64,000 nt of DNA from Thalassospira profundimaris. Lineage in GTDB: Bacteria > Pseudomonadota > Alphaproteobacteria > Rhodospirillales > Thalassospiraceae. The DNA lies in contig NZ_JPWI01000007.1 in assembly GCF_003326795.1 (NCBI RefSeq), positions 62,001 through 126,000 of the forward strand, written 5' to 3'. The position numbers and the translations under genes are program-made. How positions within the stretch are numbered: the stretch's first letter is position 1; every line of letters begins with the position of its first letter. This document shows, piece by piece, positions 37,979-47,631 of this stretch. Under the pieces are notes generated by a model. The model saw nothing but the letters and a program-made list of their open reading frames with translations. It searched no databases and was not told where the DNA came from.

Positions 37979-38010
37979 AAAGCGCGACCCATTCGGGCCG
38001 CGCTTTTTTT
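37979..38010. terminator. Bidirectional terminator between convergent genes
   Basis: Stem AAAGCGCG/CGCGCTTT with an inner CCC-ATTC-GGG, followed by T-runs on both strands. It serves the dehydrogenase gene (plus) and the S41 protease gene (minus). Confidence 0.9.
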
Positions 38011-38032
38011 ATACCTCAGAAACCCGCTTGCC

Positions 38033-39529
38033 TTACAGACCGGCGCGCAGCAGCGGCTCCACCTGATTGCGATAGGATGCCAGCGGACCATCATTGAAAT
38101 AGCCGACCGCACATTCAAGGACAGAATCCCGATAGGAGTCATCGCCTTTTGGCATTTCTTCCTGAAGATTCTCGCGATTGTTTTTGCCAAGCCGCTCAAT
38201 CACGATGTCCTGTTCACAGCTTTTGGCATCAAGCTTTGCCAGTGACTGGCGCGGATCACGACGACGCGATGGCAAGGCATTGGCAAGATCCACTTCACGT
38301 TCGAATTCGTCGTCATCGGCACGATTGACTTCGATATCAGGGATCACACCATTGCCCTGAACGATATGATTTTCGGGCGTCGTGTAATATCCCGTGGTGA
38401 TTTTAAGACCACCACCCGATGTCAGAGGCATGATCCGCTGCATCGACCCCTTGCCAAACGAACGTTCGCCGATGATCACCCCGCGTCCGTTTTCACGCAG
38501 GGCTGCCGCCATAAGCTCCGCCCCGGATGCCGAGCCGCGATCAAGCAGAATTGCCATCGGCACCTTTTCAAAGTAATCGGCCCGATCTGCTTCGTAGCTG
38601 CGCAATTTGCGTTCTCCCCGGCCCTCGGTCGCAACGATCAGCCCGTCGGTCAGAAACTGATCAGCAATATCGGCCGCGCTATCAAGCAACCCGCCCGGAT
38701 TGCGACGCAAGTCAACGATGATCCCGCGCGGATTGGCGACCTTGTCTTCAAGCTCGGCAAGATATTCCTGTGTCTGATCCAGTGTGGTTGCATCAAAACG
38801 CGATACGCGGATATATCCGATATCCTGATCAATAATACCGGCACTGACAGATGGCACTTCGATCCGTGCGCGTTTGACGGTGACATCAAAGCTGTCCTCG
38901 ACACGCTGGATTGTCAGGGTAACCGGATCCCCGACCCGCCCGCGCATCCGGCGCACGGCCTCGGAAATCGGTTCGCCCGTCATCTGATAACCATCAATAT
39001 GGGTAATACGATCGTCGGGACGCAAACCGGCCCGCGCGGCTGGCGTATCATCAATTGGCGATACGATCCTGATGCGTTTTTCATCATCAAGCGCAATGAC
39101 AATCCCGACCCCGGCAAAGCTGCCTTCTGTACTTTCCTGCAGGCGACGGAACATGTCGTCCGTCATATAGGCGCTGTGGGGATCAAGATTGTGCAAGCTG
39201 TCATCAAGAACTGCACCGACAATACCGACCGGTGTTTTATCCTCTGTCTCGATATCACCCAGCATTGCGATGCTGTTTTCGACAAAGGCAACGCGATCGA
39301 TTTTTTCGACATACTGTTCGGAAAGAACCTGAAGGGCCTCGACATAAAGCTTGTCTGCATGGGCAAATTGCTCGTCTGTCGCACCGGCGGTTACGCTGTC
39401 ACGGTAGGCATCCAGAAACTTGCGTTCTTCATCACTTGGCCAGGCAGGCCCGGCACAGGCGACCAACCTCGTTCCGGCAAACGAAATCAATACCGCAAAC
39501 AAAATTGGCAATAATCCTTTGCGCAGCAA
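38033..39529 (-). CDS. S41 family C-terminal processing peptidase, probable lipoprotein
   Basis: The start is placed at TTG 39529: AGGAG lies seven bases upstream, and the protein then begins with a compact signal MLRKGLLPILFAVLISFAG ending in LVAC, a lipobox. The open frame extends to 39916, but that extension has no signal or conserved look. The resulting 498 residues comprise a helical N-part (AVLDDSLHNLDPHSAYM), a PDZ domain (GVGIVIALDDEKRIRIVSPIDDTPAARAGLRPDD) and the protease core with the catalytic Ser in DRGSASGAEL and Lys in GERSFGKGSM. CtpA-type proteases trim periplasmic substrates. Convergent with the dehydrogenase gene. Confidence 0.88.
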   Translation of the reverse strand: MLRKGLLPILFAVLISFAGTRLVACAGPAWPSDEERKFLDAYRDSVTAGATDEQFAHADKLYVEALQVLSEQYVEKIDRVAFVENSIAMLGDIETEDKTPVGIVGAVLDDSLHNLDPHSAYMTDDMFRRLQESTEGSFAGVGIVIALDDEKRIRIVSPIDDTPAARAGLRPDDRITHIDGYQMTGEPISEAVRRMRGRVGDPVTLTIQRVEDSFDVTVKRARIEVPSVSAGIIDQDIGYIRVSRFDATTLDQTQEYLAELEDKVANPRGIIVDLRRNPGGLLDSAADIADQFLTDGLIVATEGRGERKLRSYEADRADYFEKVPMAILLDRGSASGAELMAAALRENGRGVIIGERSFGKGSMQRIMPLTSGGGLKITTGYYTTPENHIVQGNGVIPDIEVNRADDDEFEREVDLANALPSRRRDPRQSLAKLDAKSCEQDIVIERLGKNNRENLQEEMPKGDDSYRDSVLECAVGYFNDGPLASYRNQVEPLLRAGL

Positions 39530-39536
39530 TAGCCTA

Positions 39537-39541
39537 CTCCT
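39537..39541 (-). promoter_or_regulatory. Ribosome-binding site that decides the S41 protease start
   Basis: AGGAG on the minus strand, seven bases before TTG 39529. Confidence 0.7.
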
Positions 39542-39701
39542 GTCTTGCAACTTCAGTTCCGGATCGAAACCCGCATTCTTCCCGATGGTACATATGCACT
39601 TGTTTTCGAGGTTAATCGAATATGAATGCGACTTGATTGCGGCAAGTCTAGCCTGCCTTTTCGTGATTGGCGACCCCTCGGCGCGGATTTCCCGACGGAA
39701 T

Positions 39702-39720
39702 TTGATCAACTGCTGATCAA
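39702..39720. promoter_or_regulatory. Palindromic operator candidate
   Basis: TTGATCA-ACTGC-TGATCAA, perfect 7-bp arms, centred in the divergent region between the S41 protease and acyl-CoA dehydrogenase genes. No regulator gene is adjacent. Confidence 0.45.
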
Positions 39721-39939
39721 TCTTGTTTGAACTCACATATCGGAAGCTTTTGGGCGTTTTGCCAGTGGGGCAGCACAAACAGCCTTCAACCAATTTCGAA
39801 GACGGTTTTTTCATCACCGGGTCGAAACAGACTCGATCTTGGTGCATTGCAGCGTTATGCTGCGTCCAAACAATCAAAGTCGGCACAAAGCCGACTACAC
39901 CGAGCGGGCGGCTCACAATTCAGGGAGACGTCTTTTTTC

Positions 39940-41712
39940 ATGAGCGATTTTACGCCGCCAGTTTCCGATTTTCGGTTTTTGATCCATAACGTAATCGGCC
40001 TTGATACGGTTGCCGACCTTCCGGCCTTTTCCGAAACCAGTCCTGACCTTGTCGACGCCATCCTGGAAGAAGCAGGAAAGTTTGCGTCCTCAGTTCTCGC
40101 GCCAATCAACAGAACTGGCGATCAGGAAGGCGCCCGGCTTCTTGAAGACGGCACGGTGCGCACTGCATCTGGCTGGAAAGAGGCCTATGCGCAATTCTGC
40201 GAAGGCGGATGGCAGGGCATCTCCGCCCCCGAGGCCGAAGGTGGCATGGGGCTTCCGATCCTTCTTGGTGCCGCTGTTGCCGAAATGTGGCAAGCATCGA
40301 ACATGGCCTTTGCGCTTTGTCCGATGCTCACCGCCGGTGCGATTGAGGCACTTGGCGCACATGGCTCGGAAGATCAGCGCGTCCTTTATCTGTCACGCAT
40401 GATCAGTGGCGAATGGACTGGCACCATGAATCTGACCGAACCACAGGCAGGGTCGGATCTTTCAAAAGTTCGCAGCATGGCAGTGCCGACTGGCGACGGA
40501 ACCTACAAAATCACCGGACAAAAGATTTTCATCACCTATGGCGACCACGATATGACCGAGAATATCGTGCATCTTGTTCTGGCCCGCACACCGGATGCCC
40601 CCGCCGGAGTTAAGGGCATTTCGCTGTTTATTGTGCCGAAATTCATTGTATCGGACTCTGGTGAAATCGGTGCGCGCAATGATGTCACCTGTGTTTCGCT
40701 TGAACACAAGCTTGGCATTCATGCCAGCCCGACAGCGGTTTTATCATTTGGCGATCAGGGAGGTGCCACCGGTTACCTTATCGGGGAAGAAGGCAAGGGC
40801 CTGGCATATATGTTCACCATGATGAACAATGCCCGTCTGGCCGTTGGTCAGCAAGGTGTTGCCATATCAGAACGTGCCTACCAGCAGGCACTTGAATATG
40901 CCCGCAACCGCAAACAGGGACGCGATCCGCAAACCGGCGACGATGCGCCGATCATCATCCATGGTGATGTTCAACGTATGCTGATGCGCATGCGGTCCTC
41001 GACCGAGGCGGCACGTGCTCTTTCGCTTTATGCAGCAGCACAGCTTGATCTTGCCCATCATCTGGAAGATGACAAGGCACGTGCCAATGCACAGGCGCGT
41101 GCTGATTTGCTAATCCCGCTGGTCAAGGCGTGGTCAACAGATCTTGGCGTGGATAATGCGTCTTTAGGTGTTCAGGTGCATGGCGGCATGGGCTTTATCG
41201 AGGAAACCGGTGCTGCCCAACACCTGCGTGACGCCCGCATAGCCCCGATTTACGAGGGAACCAACGGTATTCAAGCGCTTGATTTCATTGGACGCAAAGT
41301 CACGCGCGACAAGGCAGGGGCACTTGGCGCGCTGATCGCGGACATGCGCGCAACCATTGCCGATGTGACGAACGGAGATGCCAAACAGGCTGCAGGAACG
41401 CTTTCGAACGCGCTTGATGAGTTGGGAAAAAGCACTGCAATCGTCATTGAAAGGTGCAGTGCCGATGACAGGATGATGCAGGTGCTTGCTACACCATATG
41501 CTCGGCAGGCCGCTTTGTGTATTTCGGGATGGTTGATGTTACGCGCCATGAGCGTTGCGTCACAAAACGGTGTTTCTGACAGCTTCCAAGCTGCCAAACT
41601 CAAAAGTTGTCAGTTCTTCTTTGACCAGTTGCTTCCCGAAGCGACCTTTATGGCAACGCAGATTAAAAATTGTACTTCGATTGAGTTGCACGAAACCCAG
41701 CCACTATTTTGA
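39940..41712 (+). CDS. Acyl-CoA dehydrogenase (DmdC/AidB-like long subfamily)
   Basis: 590 residues from ATG 39940, preceded by GGAG. The N-terminal extra domain (MSDFTPPVSDFRFLIHNVIG) and a C-terminal extension are typical of the roughly 590-residue subfamily that includes DmdC, the 3-methylmercaptopropionyl-CoA dehydrogenase. Flavin and substrate segments are seen: TMNLTEPQAGSDLSKV, YKITGQKIFITYGDH and MMNNARLAVGQQG. The catalytic base is expected at the Glu of YEGTNGIQALD. DMSP breakdown or general medium-chain oxidation are both possible; no other dmd gene is nearby. Confidence 0.9.
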   Translation: MSDFTPPVSDFRFLIHNVIGLDTVADLPAFSETSPDLVDAILEEAGKFASSVLAPINRTGDQEGARLLEDGTVRTASGWKEAYAQFCEGGWQGISAPEAEGGMGLPILLGAAVAEMWQASNMAFALCPMLTAGAIEALGAHGSEDQRVLYLSRMISGEWTGTMNLTEPQAGSDLSKVRSMAVPTGDGTYKITGQKIFITYGDHDMTENIVHLVLARTPDAPAGVKGISLFIVPKFIVSDSGEIGARNDVTCVSLEHKLGIHASPTAVLSFGDQGGATGYLIGEEGKGLAYMFTMMNNARLAVGQQGVAISERAYQQALEYARNRKQGRDPQTGDDAPIIIHGDVQRMLMRMRSSTEAARALSLYAAAQLDLAHHLEDDKARANAQARADLLIPLVKAWSTDLGVDNASLGVQVHGGMGFIEETGAAQHLRDARIAPIYEGTNGIQALDFIGRKVTRDKAGALGALIADMRATIADVTNGDAKQAAGTLSNALDELGKSTAIVIERCSADDRMMQVLATPYARQAALCISGWLMLRAMSVASQNGVSDSFQAAKLKSCQFFFDQLLPEATFMATQIKNCTSIELHETQPLF

Positions 41713-41893
41713 CAAACTCTTTGCCGAGATTGCCGTGCGCCATTGTTCTCTTTAGATGACGATGGCGCACCCTTTTCTACCTCACCTATCGGCCCACATC
41801 ATCGAAGCGTTCATAAACGCCAACATTCGGAAATTCCGTACGGTTTGTCCCTATTTGGCGATAATTTCCTGTTTCGGTTTTTGATTGCTTCTC

Positions 41894-41899
41894 TATAAT
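41894..41899 (+). promoter_or_regulatory. -10 element of the lptF promoter; transcript may be leaderless
   Basis: A perfect TATAAT ends seven bases before the lptF ATG at 41907, so transcription would begin at or next to the start codon. No Shine-Dalgarno sequence precedes the ATG. The -35 region is weak. Confidence 0.55.
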
Positions 41900-41906
41900 C
41901 CGCCCG

Positions 41907-43025
41907 ATGAATCGCTTAACCCGATATATGCTTAAACAGCAGCTGATTATGATGGTGTTTGTGACACTGGGGCTTCTCTGTGTCATTTGGCTATCGCAAA
42001 GTCTGCGTTTTGTCGAAATGATCGTCAACCGGGGCCTGTCGATCTCGGTGTTTTTGCAGCTGACCTCGTTGTTGCTGCCAAGCTTTTTGACGATCATCAT
42101 CCCGATTTCCTTGTTCTTCGTGATTGTCTTCACCTACAACAAGCTTATTCAGGATCGTGAGCTGATCATCATGCGATCAGCCGGGTTAAATCAGTGGGCG
42201 TTGGCCAAACCGGCACTGATGGTAGCGTTGATTTCGACAGCCGTCTGTTATTTCCTGACGCTGTTTTATCTGCCCTATAGCTATCAGCAATTCAAAGAGT
42301 TGCAGTTTTCGATCCGCAATGACTTTTCTTCTGTCCTTTTACAGGAAGGCAGCTTCACGGAACTTGATGGTTTGACCGTCTATGTGCGCGAAGTCGGCCG
42401 TGACAATGAATTGCTCGGTATTCTGGTTCATGATTCTCGCAATCCGGATCAGCAAACAACCATGATGGCCAAGCATGGTGCGCTGCTACGTACAGATGAT
42501 GGCCCGCGCATTGTTCTCCTTGATGGCAACCGTCAGGAAGTGAACCCGGAAGACGGCACCATGTCGATCCTGTATTTCGACCGTTATGCCGTCGATATCG
42601 CGCAAAGCTCGGAAGACCCGGCAATGCGTTATCGCGAAGCACGTGAGCGCGACGTCTACAATCTCCTGACGGCCACGACCCCCGATGTTAATCCAAACGA
42701 CATTGATGCTTTCCGGGCGGAAGGGCATGATCGTTTGATATCGCCATTGAATGCTATTGCTTTTGCCAGCATTGCGCTTGCGGTTCTGGTCTCAAGCAGC
42801 TTTTCACGTCGCGGACAGACTGGTCGGTTGCTCATCGCGATCGGTGTAATGGTGCTTTGTCAGGCCCTTGGTATTGCGATGAAAAACCTTGCTGCTAAAA
42901 ACCCGGCACTGATACCCCTGATGTATGTCAACGCCTTCCTGCCGATCATCCTGGGGCTTTACTGGACATTCCGCGGACCTCAGATCCGCGCCAAACGCGC
43001 GACCGCAGAAGAGGCCGAAGCATGA
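41907..43025 (+). CDS. lptF: LPS export ABC transporter permease LptF
   Basis: 372 residues. Inner-membrane subunit that with LptG and the LptB ATPase extracts LPS into the Lpt bridge. Three membrane helices at the N-terminus (about 14-34, 55-78, 100-122), a periplasmic beta-jellyroll-like middle (SSVLLQEGSFTELDGLTVYVRE) and three helices at the C-terminus. The coupling helix DRELIIMRSAGLNQW, which contacts LptB, is present. lptG follows with a 4-base ATGA overlap. Confidence 0.95.
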   Translation: MNRLTRYMLKQQLIMMVFVTLGLLCVIWLSQSLRFVEMIVNRGLSISVFLQLTSLLLPSFLTIIIPISLFFVIVFTYNKLIQDRELIIMRSAGLNQWALAKPALMVALISTAVCYFLTLFYLPYSYQQFKELQFSIRNDFSSVLLQEGSFTELDGLTVYVREVGRDNELLGILVHDSRNPDQQTTMMAKHGALLRTDDGPRIVLLDGNRQEVNPEDGTMSILYFDRYAVDIAQSSEDPAMRYREARERDVYNLLTATTPDVNPNDIDAFRAEGHDRLISPLNAIAFASIALAVLVSSSFSRRGQTGRLLIAIGVMVLCQALGIAMKNLAAKNPALIPLMYVNAFLPIILGLYWTFRGPQIRAKRATAEEAEA

Positions 43026-44125
43026 GAATTTCACCGCTTCTGACATGGTATTTCGGCAAGCATGTTCTGTTGTCTATTCTTGCTATTCTGGCCCTTCTGA
43101 TTGGCCTTATCCTGATTGGCGACACGATCGAACTTCTAAGGCGTGCTGGCGGCAAACCGGACGCGACAGTCGGCATCGTTTTGCAAATGGCGACCAGCCG
43201 CATTCCCTTCATGACGGAAAAAGTTCTGCCCTTTGCCGTCCTGTTCGGATCGATGTTCTCCTTCTGGAAACTTACCGGTAATCAAGAACTGGTAGTTACA
43301 CGTGCAGCCGGCGTTTCGGCCTGGCAGTTTTTATTGCCGCCGATCCTGTGCGCCCTGATCCTTGGCAGCATTCAGGTCGGAGCGCTTAATCCACTGTCAT
43401 CGATCCTTCTACAGCGCTATGAAACGCTCGAAGCACGCTACTTGCAGAATAACGTCAATGTGATGAACCTGTCTTCGAGCGGACTTTGGCTGCGTCAGGG
43501 CACGCAGGACGGGCAAGCCGTCATTTATGCCCGGGCCGTACGCAGTCAGCAAGGCGACCAGATTGATCTGCGAAATGTAACCATTTTTCGTTTCCAGAAT
43601 TCTGATGACTTCACCACACGAATTGATGCTGCACGTGCAGTTCTCGAGCCCGGTACCTGGCATTTTTATGATGCATGGACATTCACTCCGGGGAAGGCTA
43701 GCGTGTTCTCGAACAACCTGAAACTTCCAACCAACCTGACAGCGCGCAAGATTCAGGATAGTTTTGCATCACCTGAAACCATGTCTTTCTGGGATTTAAG
43801 ACCATTTATCAATTTGCTTGAGCGTGCAGGCTTTAACGCGACCCGACACCGAATTCATTTCCACAGCCTGCTATCACGACCTCTCCTTCTATGTGCGATG
43901 GTTCTCATTGCTGCGGCTTTCTGCCTTAAATTTTCTCGACGCAGGCGGGCATCCCTTGTTATCGGTGGTGGGGTGACGACAGGGTTCATTCTTTATTTCT
44001 GCACAGATGTCATCTCGGCACTTGGTGTGTCGGGTGGCATTCCACCAATATTGTCCGCTTGGGCACCTGCCGGTATATCTTTGCTACTGGGGATTTCGAC
44101 ATTGCTACATCTTGAGGATGGCTAG
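43022..44125 (+). CDS. lptG: LPS export ABC transporter permease LptG
   Basis: 367 residues. Same six-helix plus periplasmic-domain layout as LptF. The LptB-coupling segment is TGNQELVVTRAAGVSAWQFL, the periplasmic part contains LWLRQGTQDGQAVIYARAV, and the C-terminal half begins DLRPFINLLERAGFNATRHRIHFHS. It overlaps lptF by four bases and leads directly into lptD, so the inner-membrane motor and outer-membrane port are co-expressed. Confidence 0.95.
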   Translation: MRISPLLTWYFGKHVLLSILAILALLIGLILIGDTIELLRRAGGKPDATVGIVLQMATSRIPFMTEKVLPFAVLFGSMFSFWKLTGNQELVVTRAAGVSAWQFLLPPILCALILGSIQVGALNPLSSILLQRYETLEARYLQNNVNVMNLSSSGLWLRQGTQDGQAVIYARAVRSQQGDQIDLRNVTIFRFQNSDDFTTRIDAARAVLEPGTWHFYDAWTFTPGKASVFSNNLKLPTNLTARKIQDSFASPETMSFWDLRPFINLLERAGFNATRHRIHFHSLLSRPLLLCAMVLIAAAFCLKFSRRRRASLVIGGGVTTGFILYFCTDVISALGVSGGIPPILSAWAPAGISLLLGISTLLHLEDG

Positions 44126-44129
44126 ACAG

Positions 44130-46322
44130 ATGGCCATTGCGGGGGGAATGATAAAAAGACTGGCAACGAGTACCATACTGGGTTGTGGCGTATTTTTGAT
44201 GGCCGGGCACTTCAGCCTCAACTACGCATATGCCCAGGGCGCAGCCTCAGAGCAACCAGAGCAGCAGGAACCAGCTATTCTGTTTAGTGCTGATGAAGTC
44301 GACTATAATCGCGAGCTGCAAACTGTGACTGCACGCGGCAATGTCGAAATTTCACGCGACGGTCGCATACTTCTTGCTGACACCGTCAACTACGACCGAA
44401 GTCAGGATGTATTGACAGCCTCTGGCAATGTCAGCATCACCGAACCAACCGGGGAAGTTACGTTTGCAAGCTATGTTGAACTTAGCGGTGACTTCAAAAA
44501 CGGTATCGTTAAAGATATCTATGTTCTGCTTGATGAGAACACCCGTATCGCCGGAACCGGAGCGCGTCGAAGCGCTGGTAACTACACTGAAATCGCCAAA
44601 GCCGTCTACTCGCCCTGCAAAGTCTGTCAGGAGGACGATGGAAGTGCTGGCACACCTTTATGGCGAATCCGGGCCGCGCGTGTTTTGCACGATGCTGAAA
44701 ACAAAACGGTAGAATACAAGGATGCCCGACTGGAAGTAGCAGGTGTACCTATCATGTACACCCCGTATTTGCAGCATCCCGATCCAACCGTAAAACGTCA
44801 GTCTGGCCTATTGGCACCATCATTTGGTAGCACCAGCTATGTCGGTTCGTATTTCAGTCAACCCTATTACTGGGTTATCGACAAAAGTACCGACATGACA
44901 TTCACACCAACATACACCACGAATGATGGTCCTTTGCTTGCAACCGAGTACAGACAACGTTTTGACACCGGAGAATTGAAAGCACTTGGTAGCGTCATAT
45001 TAGACAACAAAGACAAATGGCAAGGGCACATTGATGCCGAGGGGCGTTTTGACATTGATCCTACCTGGCGCTGGGGTTTTGACGCTGAACAAGCAAGTGA
45101 AAAGACATATCTTTCCAGATATGGCTTTGAGTCTCCGTCGGTATTGACGTCAAACCTGTTTACAGAAGGTTTCCGGGGCGCCAGCTACACACGCGTTGAC
45201 AGCTATTACTTCCAGGGTTTGAAATCCAGTGATGACAGGGATACAACACCAGTTGTCCTGCCGCACATGCAATTCCATGGACAAACCCAACCGGCAAAAT
45301 ATGGCAGTGTTACGACACTTGACCTGGATGGCCTGTCACTCACACGTAAGGAAGGTACAAATTCTCATCGCGCGTCCGCAAAAGTCGGGTGGGAACTTCC
45401 TCATGTTGGATCCATGGGAGATGTCACCAAACTGAGTTTGTCTGTTCGTGGCGATAGCTATATGGTTTCCGATGTCGAACGTGACGGACAAGACAATTAC
45501 AGCGGATACACTGGGCGCGTGCTTCCGGTAGCGGCACTTGATTGGCAGATGCCGTTCGTCAATGATCAGGGACTTTATCATCAGGTCATAACACCAATTG
45601 CCATGGTTGCCTGGTCCCCCAACGGCGGAAACCCCGGAGAAATTCCCAATGAGGATTCTCAGTCTTTCGAATTTGACGACATTAATCTGTTCTCCCACGA
45701 CCGCTTCGGCGGCATCGACCGCGCAGAAGATGGCTTAAGAGCAAGTTACGGTGTCGAATGGGGTGTCTATGGACCGAATGGTGGTTATACCAGCGCCATG
45801 TTCGGGCAAAGTTACCGCGCAAATAAAAACGACACATTTGCCAAAGGCTCCGGCCTTGATGAGCATTTGTCTGACTATGTGGGCCGGGTCACGATCTCGC
45901 CTAACAGCTATCTTGATCTCACATATCGCTATCGCCTCGATAACGAAAATCTGTCCGCACGGCGTAATCAGGTAAGTGCGACTGTGGGCTCATTTGAAAC
46001 CTTGCTTCTTAATACATCTTACGTTCATTTCTCCGACGATGCCGGAAGTGAAGAATTCAATGAACGAGAAGAACTATACTTCCAGGCACAGCGAAAGTTC
46101 TCGGACTACTGGTCAGGACTGGCATATAGCCGTTATGACATTGATCAGTCTGATCCACTGGAGTATGGCATCGGTTTTGTGTACGAGGATGAATGCTTTA
46201 TCTTTGATGGGCTTATGCGCCGTACATTCTATCAGGATCAGGATCTTGGCGAGTCTGATGAATTCCTGTTCCGTCTGGTATTCAAAACCCTTGGTGAAGT
46301 CGCCTCCGCAGCCGGATTGTAA
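44130..46322 (+). CDS. lptD: LPS-assembly protein LptD
   Basis: Outer-membrane barrel that inserts LPS with LptE. From ATG 44130, just after the lptG stop, the protein has 730 residues; ATG 44118 and 44148 are alternatives. A signal peptide ends near AYAQ. The periplasmic LptA-like domain starts FSADEVDYNRELQTVTARGNVEI, and the barrel begins after VPIMYTPYLQHPDP. A CKVC pair follows the periplasmic domain, and one Cys lies near the C-terminus (DECFIF). These may form the inter-domain disulfides known from E. coli, although the pattern differs. Confidence 0.94.
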   Translation: MAIAGGMIKRLATSTILGCGVFLMAGHFSLNYAYAQGAASEQPEQQEPAILFSADEVDYNRELQTVTARGNVEISRDGRILLADTVNYDRSQDVLTASGNVSITEPTGEVTFASYVELSGDFKNGIVKDIYVLLDENTRIAGTGARRSAGNYTEIAKAVYSPCKVCQEDDGSAGTPLWRIRAARVLHDAENKTVEYKDARLEVAGVPIMYTPYLQHPDPTVKRQSGLLAPSFGSTSYVGSYFSQPYYWVIDKSTDMTFTPTYTTNDGPLLATEYRQRFDTGELKALGSVILDNKDKWQGHIDAEGRFDIDPTWRWGFDAEQASEKTYLSRYGFESPSVLTSNLFTEGFRGASYTRVDSYYFQGLKSSDDRDTTPVVLPHMQFHGQTQPAKYGSVTTLDLDGLSLTRKEGTNSHRASAKVGWELPHVGSMGDVTKLSLSVRGDSYMVSDVERDGQDNYSGYTGRVLPVAALDWQMPFVNDQGLYHQVITPIAMVAWSPNGGNPGEIPNEDSQSFEFDDINLFSHDRFGGIDRAEDGLRASYGVEWGVYGPNGGYTSAMFGQSYRANKNDTFAKGSGLDEHLSDYVGRVTISPNSYLDLTYRYRLDNENLSARRNQVSATVGSFETLLLNTSYVHFSDDAGSEEFNEREELYFQAQRKFSDYWSGLAYSRYDIDQSDPLEYGIGFVYEDECFIFDGLMRRTFYQDQDLGESDEFLFRLVFKTLGEVASAAGL

Positions 46323-46328
46323 GAAAAC

Positions 46329-47609
46329 ATGATTTCCAAACTTCCAATTTTCAAATTTGCAAACGTCTGCGCGACTTTGGTTCTGTCCATGGGTTTTGCT
46401 CTGGGTACACCAGCCAAAGCCCAGTCGCCTGTCGGCGTTGCAGCTGTTGTCAATGATGACCCGATTTCGATCATTGATCTGGTCGAGCGCATCAAGCTTG
46501 TTGCCGTGTCCTCAAATATTCAGATGACACCTGAAAAAAGTAACGAGATCGCGCCCCAGATCCTGCAGCAACTGATCAATGAGACCCTGCAGATGCAGGA
46601 AGCAGAGCGTCGCGGTATTGAGGTTACGGATGCTGACATCGCACGCGGTAAATCCATGATCGAGCAAAATGCCGGGCTTCCGGATGGAAAGCTTGATGCC
46701 TTCCTGGAACAACGCCGGATCGCACCAGGCACGATCGAAAACCAGATCCGCCCACAGGTTGCCTGGCAGAAACTGCTTGGCTCCATGCGTAGTCAGATCG
46801 AAATTTCCGATGCAGAAATTGACGATAACCTGGAAAGGATTATCAGCAATCAGGGAAAACCGCGTAACCGCGTTCAGGAGATATTTCTTCCGGTCGACAA
46901 TCCGCAAGACAGCACACGTGTTTACCAGACTGCCCAGGAAATTCTCGATGCTTTGAACCAAGGGGCTGATTTCAGTGCCCTTGCCCGCCAGTTCTCGGCA
47001 AGTGCAAGTGCTGCCACCGGTGGTGATCTTGGCTGGTTGTATGCTGGCGAGCTTTCAGGCGACCTGCAACAGGTCGTCAACCAGCTTGAACCGGGAAAAG
47101 TCAGTGCCCCGGTACAGACGATCCGAGGCTATTACATCATCAAGCTGCTTGATCGTCGGGTTGGCGATGAAGGTGCCGTTACAGATGTCAGGCTTGATCT
47201 TTATCAGTTGTTCGTGCCTCTGAGCGCTGACATGCCCAAAGATCAGATTGATGCAAAGCTGGCTGTGCTGAGAAACACCAGGGAAACAGCGGATAGCTGT
47301 CAGACTCTGGCAAATGTCGCCGTTGATCTTGGCTCGGACCTTAGCGGTGAGATGAAAGGCATTTCTCCAAGCGAACTTTCCGGTCCGGTCGCACAGGCCA
47401 TCACAAACCTCAAGCCTGGACAACCGTCCAATATTGTTCAGGTTGATGGCGGAGCCCTTCTGGTCATGATCTGTAACAAGACCGAGGAAAGCAATTTGCC
47501 AGACCGCAGGGATATCGAGAACCGGCTGATGATGGAGCGCCTTGACATTCTTGCCCGTCGCAAGCTTCGTGAATTGCGCCGACAGGCCTTTATCGACATC
47601 CGCATGTGA
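46329..47609 (+). CDS. surA: Periplasmic chaperone / peptidyl-prolyl isomerase SurA
   Basis: 426 residues. The signal peptide ends near AKAQ. The N-terminal chaperone domain (VNDDPISIIDLVERIKL) is followed by one well-preserved parvulin domain (VQEIFLPVDNP, ARQFSASASAATGGDLGW, TIRGYYIIKLLDRR). The second parvulin-like repeat (DLYQLFVPLSADMPKDQ) is degenerate. SurA escorts barrel proteins such as LptD, whose gene ends 6 bases upstream. Confidence 0.93.
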   Translation: MISKLPIFKFANVCATLVLSMGFALGTPAKAQSPVGVAAVVNDDPISIIDLVERIKLVAVSSNIQMTPEKSNEIAPQILQQLINETLQMQEAERRGIEVTDADIARGKSMIEQNAGLPDGKLDAFLEQRRIAPGTIENQIRPQVAWQKLLGSMRSQIEISDAEIDDNLERIISNQGKPRNRVQEIFLPVDNPQDSTRVYQTAQEILDALNQGADFSALARQFSASASAATGGDLGWLYAGELSGDLQQVVNQLEPGKVSAPVQTIRGYYIIKLLDRRVGDEGAVTDVRLDLYQLFVPLSADMPKDQIDAKLAVLRNTRETADSCQTLANVAVDLGSDLSGEMKGISPSELSGPVAQAITNLKPGQPSNIVQVDGGALLVMICNKTEESNLPDRRDIENRLMMERLDILARRKLRELRRQAFIDIRM

Positions 47610-47631
47610 TCATTGCGAAGATGGAAACCAG

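Larger units (their letters stand above)
39530..39939. other. 410-bp divergent intergenic region (S41 protease / acyl-CoA dehydrogenase)
   Basis: Appears non-coding once the protease start is corrected. It contains the TTGATCA dyad at 39702-39720 and must hold both promoters. No further structure is seen. Confidence 0.55.

Noticed and set aside
38366..39514. A 382-codon plus-strand open frame opposite the S41 protease
   Set aside because: Antisense shadow of a gene with intact catalytic motifs; no domain is recognisable.
39530..39916. Upstream extension of the S41 protease frame
   Set aside because: No signal peptide or conserved segment; the TTG at 39529 has a ribosome site and gives a normal export signal.
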